DNA from: Nageia nagi
Taxonomy: Eukaryota > Pinophyta
Assembly (NCBI GenBank): GCA_050084985.1
Contig: JBITNC010000001.1
Span: forward strand, 119,784,001 to 119,848,000
Length of the DNA: 64,000 nt
Direction: 5' to 3'
Shown: positions 1 through 10,770 of the stretch, one piece after another
Numbering within the stretch: the stretch's first letter is position 1
Layout: every line of letters starts with the position of its first letter
Made by a program: the position numbers and the translations under genes
The notes under the pieces: generated by a model
Databases searched by the model: none
Seen by the model: only the letters and a program-made list of their open reading frames with translations
What the model was told of the DNA's origin: nothing

Positions 1-840
1 TTTCAAATGTTCATTATGAAATTTACTTTTTTACCCATGCTTCATAATGAATATGTTATTTTAGAATTGTTGTTCTAAGAGCTATAGCTTTAGAGTTATA
101 ACTTCAAAATTATAACTACATAATCATCAAGATTCAAAACCAACTTCAAAATTAAAGCTTAAACACTTAATCTTCATAATATTCAATACTTCAAAAGGAC
201 TTATTAAACATGATATGCATAACCATATCATTCATACTAGGTGAGGAAGTAGGTATCTTGGGAATGGATATGGCCACCTATCATGTTAACAATTAATGAT
301 GTCAAATCCATCTAGTTGTCACCTATGAGATATGCATTTAATAATGAAGGTATATACTTAGTTTTAAATTAATAGTTAATGTAAGTTTAAATATGATTTT
401 AGCATATTACATGTGTTAAAATTCTAATATATTCAATTATAGATAAAGGTGAATCACATGAAAAGGACAAGTGTCAAGATCTAAATGAAGGATAAATATC
501 ATATATGATAACCTAAACTGACATTAAACCACACAAATTGTTGATAAGATAGGATTAACATGGTATTAATGATCATTACAATTTAAACATTTTTTGAAAA
601 ATATTTACTAACTATCATTCATAACTTCATACATAGCTTACTTCAAGGTTTGTATTTTTCAAAGAGGAAGAAATAGGGGTTAAGAAGAAACAAGAACCAA
701 AGAATACAATAGAATTAAGAAAAGACCAAAGGGTAGTTAAAATTTTTAAAAAATTCAATCTTTTTGAACTTTTCAAAAAATTATAGAGATTTGATGAGCA
801 GTTGGTTTTGGAGTTCATGAAAAATTTTGAAGAAACTTTT
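1..840. other. AT-rich stretch, no gene seen
   Basis: No convincing reading frame or RNA gene is visible. Short phrases near 70-150, built from 'agctttagagttataacttcaaaatt', loosely resemble a stretch near 3410-3520, so both may be parts of one old repeat that brackets the coding remnants at 850-3230. The similarity is weak and read by eye. Confidence 0.4.
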
Positions 841-849
841 GTAGTTTTG

Positions 850-2236
850 CGATATCATACTATACCAATAACTATTGAAATAATTGTTGCAGTTTTTTGG
901 GCTTCCTGTAGAGGGTGATGACTTAATTATAAGAGAAAAATATGATGCCCTACATAATATATTTCATCTAAGAGGAGAATAGAGGGCTAAAAAGTATATT
1001 GCAACCATGCATGTAAAAGGAGTGAAAAGAAAGACTCTTCCATACTAGTGGGAAAAGATTGTATTATGGATTATCAAGTTCCTCACCTACAAATTAGGTT
1101 AGCATGGAATAATAATGGGATATCATTTGAATTTGCTCATTAATCTAAGGTATGGGTCAGAACTAAACTATAATATTCCCAAATTTTTATATCATAATTT
1201 ATAGAATATGTATAGAAGAGTTAGGGCTAATATAAAGAACAAACTAGTAGCCCTAAAACACCATGGTTTAGTCATTATGTTGTGTAGGAAACACTTTTTA
1301 GCTCATATGAATGGTCAAGAGTTATGGGTTAGGTTTGTAGGACATGATCCATCTTATATACAAGAACTTCAACCATGCATGGAGAACCTCTAAAGAACCC
1401 TAGTCAAACTGAATCCAAACCAAATATAGAAGTTCAACCCACATACTCATATATACCAAAATGTATGGTAGGTTCAACTAGTACTAACCTAAATGAATTT
1501 CTTGAATATGATTCAAATTATTCAAAAGGGGATGACACTGGGGAAGAAAATTTAGAAATACCTAGAGAATCAAAAAAATATTAATTCAAGGAGATTATTT
1601 CTAAATATCCTTCAGAATACCAATCATCCCCTATATAGGAAAGTGAGAAAAGGAAATTTGAAAAATGAAAAAACCCAAAAGTTAATAATGTGGTAGATGT
1701 GAGTGATGAAGATAGACCCGAATTTTCTATTGTGTTTTAGAGGAGGTCAACTCAGTTATAGGCAAAATAATTTTCCCAAACATCAACTCCCTTAATCAAG
1801 AAGCAATGTAGGAAATATGCTTCAGAAGATAAGCATTTTGGTTACTATACAACCTCTAAAACTCTAGAATAATTTGTGGTCTCAGAAGATGAAAAAAATG
1901 AAAACAACATAATCAAAATGTAGATATGAATCAATCCAATGAACATGAATAGGAAACCATTATTCCTATAGAAGCCGAATTTCCATAAAATGAAATGGAA
2001 TTAAGATCTATTCAAATGATTATAGATGTAGCTAGCCAAATGAAAAAAGAATAAGAAATACTAATTTAGGTACTTATGTCCAAAATCCATCTTTTAGAAG
2101 AAGAAAATGTAAAGTTAGGAACTGAGAAAAATAAATTAAAGACTAAAAATATGCATTTGATGAAGAAGGTTGTGGTATATCTTTATGCTATGTTGGAGGA
2201 AGATGTGAAATTAAAATAGTCTTTAGTATTGTACAA
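850..2236 (+). pseudogene. decayed retroelement-type protein of unknown family
   Basis: A plus-strand coding remnant. Conceptual translation gives a folded-looking segment near 890-1390 with phrases such as FGLPVEGDD, IPKFLYHNL and LKHHGLVIML. A polar, acidic stretch follows, and near 2000-2210 there is a clear coiled-coil-like segment rich in K, E, L and I. The frame is broken by TAG/TAA/TGA codons and at least two frame changes. The order (globular domain, acidic linker, coiled coil) resembles retroelement-associated plant ORFs of uncharacterised function. I recall similar 'HHGL' proteins from plant repeats but cannot name the family. It lies 1.5 kb outside the Tat element and is not part of it. 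Confidence 0.4.
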
Positions 2237-2509
2237 TATGTACTTAAAAGAGTAGTTCCTTAAGTGGTAGGTTTCAGAATTAAGCAAGATCTTATGTATG
2301 ATATTAATGATGCTAAACTATTTCTTTCTATCTATTCTAAAGCAAGAGGGCAAGAAAAATATTTTTTATGTGAATTTTACATGCATTATTTCTTTTTAAG
2401 TGGAAATACATTTTTTTCTTTTTTTATACATTAGTGATATTTAGTTGCAAGCATTTGTATAAGTCTTGTTAAATCAAATCAAATGGGTAAAGGAAATAGA
2501 GGAATTTGA

Positions 2510-3230
2510 AAAACAAAATTCAAGATACTTTCTTTGTTAGAAAATAACCTATCTATTTTGGAGTAGCAAAATTTAGCTTCAAGATAGTTTTCACTAGAAA
2601 TAATAATGGAAAATTGTATAAGGCTATGCTCCATATTTTCTTACAAGAATGTCAGGGTAGTATTGACATAAACTTTGATAGAGCTTTGTAAGGATGCACA
2701 ATCAGATGGAATATACAAACACAAGAACATAAAGAAATAGAAATAATTACTCCAAGAAATATACTCTATAGAAAAAAAAAAGTTAAAGCATTAATTAGGT
2801 ATATCAAGGAGAATCCTTTAAATTGGAGTGGCTAGCTTTATAGGCCTCTTGTAATTTTGCATTCAGGTCCAGCATTGGCAAATTTTTAGGCTTGGGATGA
2901 CTTAGGTTTTAGTGCATGGATGTTGGAAATTATAGCTACTCAAGGATTGTGGTACCCGTAGACTCAACCTGATTGGTTTGCTAAGGATGTGAAGTTACCT
3001 CTTGGTATGCATAAATATATAGTTGAATCAATATAGCCTTATGACCTAAATCAAAGTTCATGAAACTTTTTAATGATCCAAATAATATAGATAAGTACAG
3101 TGAAGATGATGAAGAGGATGATGAGGATGAATAGTTGGTTCTAATACCAAATGAATTTTTGATTATTTTAGGAGTAGTAATATTCAAAGTTGGGGAGGAT
3201 GATGATGCAATAAATTAGCTCCTTTTGGTC
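2510..3230 (+). pseudogene. decayed conserved-looking protein remnant, family unknown
   Basis: Plus-strand translation gives a dense run of sensible protein: phrases such as LIRYIKENPLNW, LVILHSGPALANF, AWDDLGFSAWMLEI and GLWYP. It ends in an acidic tail (DDEEDDEDE near 3100-3130) and a hydrophobic finish near 3210. There are about four TAG/TAA interruptions and one frame change near 3040. The serine run readable on the opposite strand is only the shadow of this acidic tail. It may be the second product, or a downstream exon, of the remnant at 850-2236. No catalytic motif is recognised, so no function is proposed. Confidence 0.4.
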
Positions 3231-3763
3231 ATGTTTTAATGAATGTATTTTGGATACTTAGAACACTGTGGAACTTTATTATTATGTTTTAACCTATATA
3301 ACTATTATATTTAAAATTATTGTTTAAATTTTATTCATGATTATTGTTATATTTTAGTTCTTGAATGTTTATATTCTACATTAAGTAACAATAATTAGAT
3401 TAAACTAAAAGATAGCTTCAGAATTAGCTCTAAAAAGTCAACTCTATAAGATAGCTCCAAAATATTCAACTTTAGAGTTAACTACAAACTGATCAACTTC
3501 AAAATTTATGCTAAAATGGATGGCTTAAAAATATTTAATAATAAGATTCAGAAATAGAACATGATGTTATGAAGTGTTTTATTTCTTGTATGTCAACTAC
3601 TCTATAGATATATCCTAAAATTCTAGCAATGAATTGTAACTAATTTCAAAATAATAAACAAACAATAAAGGAAGCAACAATAAAGGAACATGAAAAGATA
3701 ATCAACTATCCAAAGGAAGAAAACAATAAAGGAACATGCAAAGATAAATTCAAGATGTTATTA

Positions 3764-3768
3764 AAGGT
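3764..3768. repeat. target site duplication AAGGT (left)
   Basis: Five bases, AAGGT, immediately before the TG that opens the left LTR. The same five bases follow the CA that closes the right LTR at 20194-20198. A 5-bp duplication is the usual integrase signature of Ty3/gypsy elements, so both element ends are placed to the base. Confidence 0.9.
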
Positions 3769-4620
3769 TGTTGCAGTGAAAATAGAGCTGGAATGTAGAA
3801 TAACATGAAATACAAATTATTCTTAAATCTTCACTGAACCTCAAATTATGTAAAATAGATAAACATGTTATAATTGTAAAATGATATTGATTTTCAGCTC
3901 AAACTACAATTTGCCCTTAAAAGGGACTTTTACAAATGCCATTTGCCAAAATAAGAGTATTAGATCTCCATTGTTTTGATTTGCTTGCTTCTCTCCTTGA
4001 TATGAACAACCTGTAAATCCTACACACATGCAAAAGACAATAACATCAAAGCATCTATGTATGACATGAATTGAATTGAAACTAGCATAAAACAATAAAA
4101 GGTATGAGCTCACAAGATTTTGGCAGCATTACCCTACTTCAAAATGGGTCAAGATTCTCTCCTAATTTGCTTTGTATTAGCTTGTATTTATAGATTTTGG
4201 GTGAGATGTTCAAAAGGCTGGTAAGAGGAAGTGAAAAGCCACCGTAGGTCGTAACTGACCCCCTCTATCCACATCATCTTGGAAAGTTGAAATGTTTCAA
4301 CTTTCTCTCGTTGTTTTGGCTTCTTGTTCAGCTGTTACAGAGTCACCGGTGATTGACATACGAACACCGATGATCACCTCAAAATGTCGGTGACTATCTT
4401 GGGTCACCAGTGACTGGTTAACAATATTTGTAATAATATTAAGATGACCACCTAATAGCCAATTTTACCTAAAAAGAGTCATGTGACCACCCATTTTGTA
4501 TGTACTCGATGGGAGCTATCCAATAATAGGGTTTTTTTAGACCTATTTTATATTGTTGCAAAGAGTTATGATTATTTTAATGTTTACTAGCTAAGAAGGG
4601 GACATTTTTAGGTGTCTACA
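3769..4620 (-). repeat. 3' LTR of the Tat element (left copy)
   Basis: 852 bp, TG...CA, matching 19343-20193 almost base for base. It contains a cluster of near-palindromic GTCACCGGTGAC-like words at 4341-4418, where much of the divergence between the two copies is concentrated. A 69-codon open frame at 3904-4113 (minus strand) is shared with the other LTR, but LTR copies are identical at birth, so this is not evidence of selection. Confidence 0.93.
4341..4418. repeat. cluster of palindromic GTCACCGGTGAC-like sites (LTR copy)
   Basis: Four spaced variants of one 12-base near-palindrome are visible: GTCACCGGTGAT, AACACCGATGAT, ATGTCGGTGACT and GTCACCAGTGAC. They sit roughly 20-25 bases apart and stand out as CpG-rich in an otherwise AT-rich LTR. 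The right LTR has the same cluster at 19914-19989. Regulatory binding sites are a plausible role but this is inference. Confidence 0.6.
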
Positions 4621-4636
4621 TTTTGCCCCTTTTTGA
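4621..4636 (-). promoter_or_regulatory. polypurine tract of the Tat element
   Basis: Read on the minus strand, the bases abutting the 3' LTR are AAAAAGGGGCAAAA, directly followed by the LTR start TG. This is the expected second-strand primer site and fixes the orientation of the element as minus. Confidence 0.85.
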
Positions 4637-4921
4637 ATTATCAACTGAGAATGTGGTTGATAATTTCAAAAATATAGAATGAGGAGCTTTGTTGCTTTTT
4701 TATGATATAAGTTTTGACTCAATTTCTTAGATGAATCAAAATTATGATAAAATGTGTTTTCATTTTACATTTGATGTAGTTTTGAAAACAAATTTAAATA
4801 TACTTCAGAAGTGACTATTTTCGGTATGACAATGTGTTGAGCTTGTGTGACAGTTGCATGACATTTCTATTATGTCATTTTGCATGTCTAAGCGCACATG
4901 TACCGTATAAGTCCTCTTTAG

Positions 4922-4929
4922 TATATAAG
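4922..4929 (+). promoter_or_regulatory. candidate TATA box of the antisense PMD gene
   Basis: TATATAAG lies about 390 bases upstream of the PMD start codon at 5318 and outside the LTR, on the same strand as the PMD gene. A run of GTCGGTG-type words lies between the two. In such an AT-rich sequence the motif alone is weak evidence. Confidence 0.3.
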
Positions 4930-5096
4930 TTTGATGGTGTTGTCCTTTATCCCGACAACGGGGTTTCAAGATGATTTCCTGTAGCAATGATACATCACAT
5001 CTTATCATATTTTGATTTCCTTGACCAATTCAAGGTTACTTTTGAGAAAATTTTAATATTCTCATGGCTATTTCCAAACGCGGCGCTTTACTTCCA

Positions 5097-5190
5097 ATCG
5101 TCGGTGTTTAGTTGCAATCGTCGGTGTCCGTCTTCAAGTCATCAGCATTTAGTTACAGTCGTCGGTGTTCATCTTCAAGTCATCGGATGT
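5097..5190 (+). repeat. second cluster of GTCRCYGG-type words, upstream of the PMD gene
   Basis: Five related words (ATCGTCGGTGTT, ATCGTCGGTGTC, GTCATCAGCATT, GTCGTCGGTGTT, GTCATCGGATGT) occur at about 20-base spacing, 130-220 bases before the PMD start codon. They are degenerate copies of the word clustered in the LTRs. Confidence 0.55.
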
Positions 5191-5368
5191 TTCAAAAAGA
5201 AAAAGTTTTGACTTTTTCTTATTCCTTTCTTTTTAGCTATCACTTTCATTGTCAGCCAGCACGAGTTTCCCTTGCAATCTCATTGATTTCCAGCCGTTGA
5301 TATTCGTTACACTCACCATGCCTCCACGTAGACGCTCCACTGGACGTTCTCGACCTATCCGGGAAGAC

Positions 5369-5704
5369 GTAGGGTTTTGAAATGAATTTCTTTTCTATTT
5401 TTTGTTTATAACTTGTAATTTAGCCATTTAATTCCAAAATTGAAACCGTGTATGACATTTAAAAATTATTGTGATCATTTTCATCAGACGAATTTTGCAA
5501 ATCCTGCTTTTATATATGTTTTTTGTGAAAATTTTCATAATTTAGCCGTGGTCACCGACCTAAGCCGAATAGGTGACAGAGTCATCGACGTTTGGAATGC
5601 GAACACCGATGACTGAGTATTGCCTATTAGAAACACCGACATTTTAGTATGAAATGCCATTTTTCATTTTTTTTTTTGAGCCGAACCTTTTTAACATTAT
5701 ACAG
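5369..5704 (+). other. intron of the PMD gene
   Basis: The donor is GAC|GTAGGG and the acceptor ATTATACAG|GTTCAAG, preceded by a T-rich tract. Removing it joins exon 1 and exon 2 in phase 0. The intron includes another cluster of GTCACCGAC / ACACCGATGAC words at 5551-5646. Confidence 0.7.
5551..5646 (+). repeat. third cluster of GTCACCGG-like words, inside the PMD intron
   Basis: Variants GTCACCGACCTA, GTCATCGACGTT, ACACCGATGACT and ACACCGACATTT fall within 96 bases of the intron. The family is the same as in the LTRs and the 5' leader. Confidence 0.5.
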
Positions 5705-6481
5705 GTTCAAGATGTCTTTGAGCCTCGAGGTAGATATCCCTCGATTCTACAGGAGGGTAGAGGTCTTCTAGGTCTGGCCGATCATACCTTTTTTAGGTCC
5801 ATCGGTTTTGGTGTGGGTCCACACATGAGTCGCATTCATTGGGAGTACCCTTTATTGGCTGCATTGTTACATAGATGGGATGCAATGACCTGTACTTTTC
5901 ATCTTTCGATAGGGGAGATGACTGTCATAGTGGAGGATATACATAAATTGTATAGACTCCCTATTCATGGATAGAGGATTTTGCCTATGGTGGATAGGAC
6001 AAGAGCTTTACCTGCTATTTCTTATCTGTATGGGGCCGCTCAGGTTGATACTATTATTTCAGAGATTATTTTAGGTGGTATTTGATAATACCAGTACTGG
6101 ATGGAGTATCAGCAGGGGATGATCCATTTTTCATATTTGATGGGTTTAGTGCAGTGTTATGCTCTCCCTGATACTGGCAGTGGGAGGTTTCCATGGTCGT
6201 TGTTGCCTATTATTGCAGATATGATGCAGCAGGGTACAAGGCACAGTTGGATCCCCAAGCAGGACTCAGAGGTCATGAGGTCTTTCTAGCAGGAGTGGTA
6301 CACCCTGGGCATCTCCTTTAGGCATTTTGGTTCATCCAAGTTGCAAAGAGTTCAACATCCAGGTAGTCCTACAGGCTCCGTAGGCACTACTCCTCCAGGT
6401 TAGGGTACCGAAGAGACCAGTAGACGGCAGAGGCAACCGAGTAGTCCTAGCAGACCAGGCAGTGGTTGGGGTAGTCCTTAA

Positions 6482-7027
6482 GGATACCTTTTTTCATGAT
6501 GTTATTTTTTATATGCTTATGAGGTTATTGGACCCTTGTAGTTTTATTGTATGATTCATGATGTTATGATGACCTTTTGATGGACTATGATGATGTATAT
6601 ATAGATAGATAGATCTTTGATATTTATGGTACTTGTATGATTTTTGATGCATTAGTTTTCATTCTATACATAGATTTGTGATAAAATAGGTATAATGTGA
6701 TGTTATGTAGATCATAATTGTCTTTTAATTACTTGATGATGAATAGATGTTAATGATAGATGTAATTTTCAAAATGTATGATGCATAGATATAATTGTGG
6801 AATGTATGATGTATAATGATGAAATATATAACATATATCAACAAATTAGTATTGATGATGTTACTAATCTCAAAATTTAGTTAATAATAAGTACGATTAT
6901 AGTTGCTATAAACAATACGTCTAATTTATAATTTTAATAATTTAAGTTATTTAAGGACATATTTTTATTATAATTTTGCGGAATCAGATGCATCATCTTC
7001 CGTACTTGGCAATTTTACAATAAACTT
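6482..7027. other. AT-rich low-complexity spacer in the Tat element
   Basis: No gene is seen. The stretch is dominated by ATGATGTATGAT-like and ATAGATAGATAG runs (for example 6600-6612) and has no frame of interest. It would hold the 3' end and polyadenylation region of the PMD gene, but no single signal stands out. Confidence 0.5.
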
Positions 7028-7300
7028 CTTGACATGACAAAATAGTGACTTGTGGATGTATATGAACATTAACTTTATCTTGGTCAGGGGAACAATAAAT
7101 AATCATTCCTATCCTTTCCAAAGAAAAGCAATTTTAATAATGTTCAAAGGTAATAGATAATAGTAAAAATGGCTTGACATGACACACTAGTGACTTATGG
7201 ATGCATATGAACATTAACTTTATCTTGGTTAGGGGAACAATAAATAATCATTCTTATCCTTTCCAAAGAAAAGCAATTTTAATAATGTTCAATGGTGAGG
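7028..7300. repeat. 145-bp tandem duplication in the variable region of the Tat element
   Basis: The block beginning CTTGACATGAC at 7028 recurs at 7173 with few differences, through 'tgacttrtggatg', 'ttaggggaacaataaataatcattc' and 'aagcaattttaataatgttcaa'. Tat-lineage elements are known for tandem repeats in the region between the coding part and the 3' LTR, so this fits the family. Confidence 0.85.
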
Positions 7301-7676
7301 ATATTCTTGAAAGGAATGGGTTTAACAAAATGATACAAATAATTCTAAACACAAACACATTACAAACTATGACAAAAGATTAGGTGATTTTGGATTAATA
7401 ACCAAGTTATTATAACATCTACCTTATCTTTCTTTATCTCAAGATTTGACAACCTAAGATGATATCAAAATAATATTGTTATATGTTGATAAAAAAATAT
7501 AAACTCCAGTGTGTGTAGTGAGATTCATTCCCCTTCTTAGATCATTTGAGATGAGATATCCTAGAGACATTAATAAGCTAGTCTATCCGTATGAAACGTA
7601 TAGAGGTCCATAGGAAAGAAGGTCGCTAACCAAAATGGACATATCACCACTCGTAAGGTATGCCCCATTTCCAGAT

Positions 7677-7759
7677 AGGCATCCATAGCCCCGATGAGGA
7701 TTAACCCCTCGATCTCGCTACAACCTTGCTCTACTGCCAGTCAGGCATCCATAGCCCCG
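7677..7759. repeat. short direct repeat, 17-mer in two copies
   Basis: AGGCATCCATAGCCCCG occurs at 7677-7693 and 7743-7759, 66 bases apart. It is unusually GC-rich for this region. No function is apparent. Confidence 0.75.
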
Positions 7760-7778
7760 GTAGAGGATATTGTGATCA

Positions 7779-7866
7779 CCCAAGAATCATTGATATAATG
7801 TAGCAATTTTTTTTTTTTTGTCATCTTTTTTTTTTTTTTTTTTTTTTTTATCAAATGATTCTTGGG
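7779..7866. repeat. inverted repeat enclosing two long T tracts
   Basis: CCCAAGAATCATTGAT at 7779-7794 is the reverse complement, with one base missing, of ATCAAATGATTCTTGGG at 7850-7866. The 55 bases between are almost all T on the plus strand, in two runs. In the element RNA (minus strand) this would be a stem closing an A-rich loop. Confidence 0.75.
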
Positions 7867-8295
7867 TTCGAGATGAAGCGAATAATAGGATAGACACATA
7901 ACTTTTACTCTTAATATCTCTTAGAATGATTTCATTCAAATTCTCTTAGAATTTTTTAATGTCGTAAGTGTTTGGAGTTTATGGATTTTCTTTCAATCAC
8001 AAACTTTATGTTTTTCTATCATCTATGGTATATCATTTATTTATGAAAGAGAAGACAAAGTGAATGTAATGATAACAAGGAGATTATTCTAAAATGACCT
8101 TTTCACACATTACATGTTTACTGGATAATCACTTTTACAATGACATGCAACATATATTCACATCATACGAGGGCAGGGCACCCAATTGCCAAGTGACCTC
8201 TAGCTGTTTCCATCTAGGTAGATTTTATAATTTTATAATTTTTATGTGTTTTATAGTTTTCAATTTTTTAGGATTTTTTAATTTTTTAATTCTTT

Positions 8296-9525
8296 TTAGG
8301 ATTTTATAACTTTTCTAGGGAACCTATTCATGACGCGTTCAAATTGAGTTTGGACTGCATCAAGATTGAATGAACAATGTGTTGAACTAAACAAAAAACT
8401 AAAATCTAATACCACTTGATTATGATAGATTTCTAGAATACAATAATCTAAATGTTCGAATGTTACGGTTTGTGTGATAGAGATGATTTGTTCTCGATGT
8501 TTTAAAGTCAGGTTGTGAATACAATCAACTATTATTTTAGGCTTTTCTATAGGCCACAGAAGATAGAAATATATCATTAAATCATATTTTGAGTTAGGAG
8601 CACACCATAACTCAAATGCGTTGATACAAACAATAACTTGATATCCATTTACTTTGACATCCCAACCGTAAGATTTGCGTGCATCATAGAATGTCAAGGC
8701 CATTTTCTGTTGTATTTCAAGAGGCATGGAAAAGATATTTGAATACAAAGGAGTAGGAACGTTATGAATAACTTTCATAAAGATATCTTTGTCATACCTA
8801 CTTTCGAACCCCGGAAGATAACTTCCATTATTCTACACTCTATGTCCTTTTGATAGTTTTTCGATAATTTCATTTCTAACCCTTATTTGATTCATCGTTG
8901 TAAGTTCGGCAATACGACAAGCTTGCCTTTTCTCCAACTTTTGTTTCCAAATTGTGTGTCACATTTGCATGCGAGAAAATCTATGAGTTTGCCTATAGTG
9001 TTGTTGTAACATTCTAGGAGGAAAAGCCACAAAAGTATTTGAAAAATCATAAATCACCCTTTTATAAGGTAAATAATGTAAAATTTCATCCATCCATCCT
9101 AGGCTTTTGGTTAATTGTTTAACGTATTTCAACCTAGCTAAAAGGAGTGAATACTCAGTTAATTGGCAATTTATGACGATTCTCAGTATTCCATAAGGCC
9201 ATTGTAGGAAGAAAGCTATTATTTCCTGTGATATTCTTTCCATATGGGTGAAATAGATTTGTGGATCTAAAATAATGCTTACTTCGTATCCACAAAAAGT
9301 GACTTGCCAACCATTATTCATACCACAAAACATATGATATGTTCTTTCATATTGTTCATCATTAGTCAATTGTAAATAATTTAAGAGATTCAAATCAAAT
9401 CCATGTTTTAAATATGTCAATGCTAAATCACCTGGATATCTTGGTGGTGGAAATCATACTTGTGGTGGCATTATGCTACCTTTAGCAGATTCCTTTGCCA
9501 GATTCATCCTTTCTGTTTTAATCAT
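8296..9525 (-). pseudogene. unknown ORF downstream of integrase, made of two related modules
   Basis: A single minus-strand frame of 409 codons from ATG 9525 (or 9471) to TAA 8296, broken only by TGA at 9454, TGA at 8959 and TAG at 8833, each one transition from a sense codon. Residues ~59-186 and ~273-405 are diverged copies of one module. Both have 'GW.V...GY.V.I', about 25 residues later 'F.L/QWP' followed by 'IV[IN/D]C', and near the end 'V[I/V].DFS..F' with 'Q......RF'. The two modules are joined by a basic helical linker (WKQKLEKRQACRIAEL). There is no signal peptide or membrane segment, so it is not an envelope-type protein. I do not recognise the family. It starts about 90 bases after the integrase stop in a different frame, on the gag-pol strand, so it would need its own message or splicing. 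Confidence 0.75.
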
Positions 9526-9613
9526 TAACACTTGACAAATATCAATACTTTTATTTATTTATTAATTTAACAATAAAATAAAATGAAAGAAAACTAATGT
9601 ACACTTTTTTTTT

Positions 9614-10770
9614 TTATGTATAGAAGGGTCAAAGATGCATGATATTTATAGGTTCATGCTCTTCATTTCCTTCTAAGTCTGATAAATGATAAGTTCCTTT
9701 ACCAAATTTTTTCTTAATGATATATGGTCCTAACCAATTCGGAGCAAACTTATCTCTAAGCTATCGTTCTATTCGTGAAGTTTGTTGATTTTCTTTTAAA
9801 ACCAAATCACCTATTTTGAACTCACGAATTAGAGCCCTTTTATCAAAAGCTCGTTTTATCCTCTTCTGATAAACATGCATATGCTCTAAAGCATTAATAC
9901 ATCTTTCATCTAAAAGTAATAATTGATCTAAGCAAGTCTATCTTGCTTCCTCATCAGAATTTTGCTCACTTAGATTTACTCTAAGGGATGGTATCTCAAG
10001 TTCTATGGGTAGGATGGCTTCTGTTCCATATACTAAAGAGAATGGTGTTGCCCCAATAGGAGTGCATACACTGGTATGATAAGCCCATAAGGCTTTTGAT
10101 ATTCACATATGCCAATCTCTATGAGAATCATTTACTATTTTTGCTAAGATGTTCCGAATAGTTTTATTAGTAGCCTCTGCCTGTCCATTGCCTTGTAGAT
10201 AATATGGAGTGGAAAAACTTTGTTTAATTTTATACTTGTCACATATTTGTTTTACATCCTTATTTTTAAAATTCTTTCCATTATCCGTAATTAATTGGTT
10301 CGGTATGCCGAATCTACATATAATATAATTTTCTATAAATTCAGCAATTCGTGAACCAGTGGTGGAAGTCATGGGAATAGCCTCTACCCATTTAGTAAAA
10401 TATTTAGTTGCTGTAATGATGAACTTGTGTCCACCAGAAGACGTAGGTGTAATTTGTCCTATTAAATCTAATGCCCATTTAGAGAATGGCCAAAGTGATT
10501 GCATAGGATGTAGTTCTTGAGATGGTTGTGAAAATAAATGAGTGTATTGTTGACATTTAAAACATTTTTTAACATATTCACAATAATCATTTTCCATAGT
10601 TGGCCAATAATACCCCATTCGTATTAATCGTTTCACAATCGCAACACCATTAAAATGTCCTCTGCATGTTCCATCATGGGTGGAGGATATAGCTTTTTTA
10701 ATATCATTCCATTCAAGACATCTAAGTAAAATACCGTTGAAATTTCGTCGATGCAAGATATCCCCTATCA
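9614..10770 (-). pseudogene. integrase of the Tat element
   Basis: C-terminal part of the gag-pol frame. The zinc-binding region shows the H...H (THDGTCRGHF) and C..C (KKCFKCQQ) pairs near 10560-10680. The catalytic core follows with D in 'ALDLIG', D in 'ITDNGKNF' and E in 'GQAEATNK', the DDE triad that inserts the DNA copy into the host chromosome. After a TGA near 10103, the same frame runs through 'LVYGTEAILPIE' to a 'NWLGPYII' GPY/F module near 9720 and stops at 9614. No chromodomain is seen, as expected for Tat. Confidence 0.9.

Larger units (their letters stand above)
5318..6481 (+). pseudogene. two-exon plant mobile domain (PMD) gene, antisense to the retroelement
   Basis: Exon 1 (5318-5368) encodes 17 residues starting MPPRRRSTGRSRP. 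A 336-nt intron (5369-5704) has GT...AG ends with a T-rich tract before ATACAG. Exon 2 (5705-6481) stays in phase. Near the start of exon 2 is a typical PMD core, 'LLAALLHRWD' then 'FHLSIGEMTVIVEDIHKLY' and 'LPIHG', as in the PMD/aminotransferase-like plant family (MAIN/MAIL1 relatives, PP7-long proteins). The C-terminus is rich in S, P, R and G. Exon 2 keeps one frame for 259 codons, broken only by TAG at 5972, TGA-TAA near 6083, TAG at 6287 and TAG near 6400, each one C-to-T change from CAG, CGA or CAA. Family members act in the nucleus in transposon silencing and gene expression; that is known for host copies, not shown here. The gene lies between integrase and the 3' LTR, opposite to gag-pol. 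Confidence 0.8.

Noticed and set aside
2981-3187. Serine-rich minus-strand frame
   Set aside because: The serine run is the antisense shadow of GAT/GAA codons in the acidic tail of the plus-strand remnant.
3904-4113. 69-codon frame shared by both LTRs (also 19478-19687)
   Set aside because: LTRs are identical when an element inserts, so conservation between them says nothing about coding; no family resemblance.
8296-9420. Envelope-like gene in the post-integrase position
   Set aside because: No signal peptide, membrane segment or cysteine pattern; the two modules are soluble-looking.
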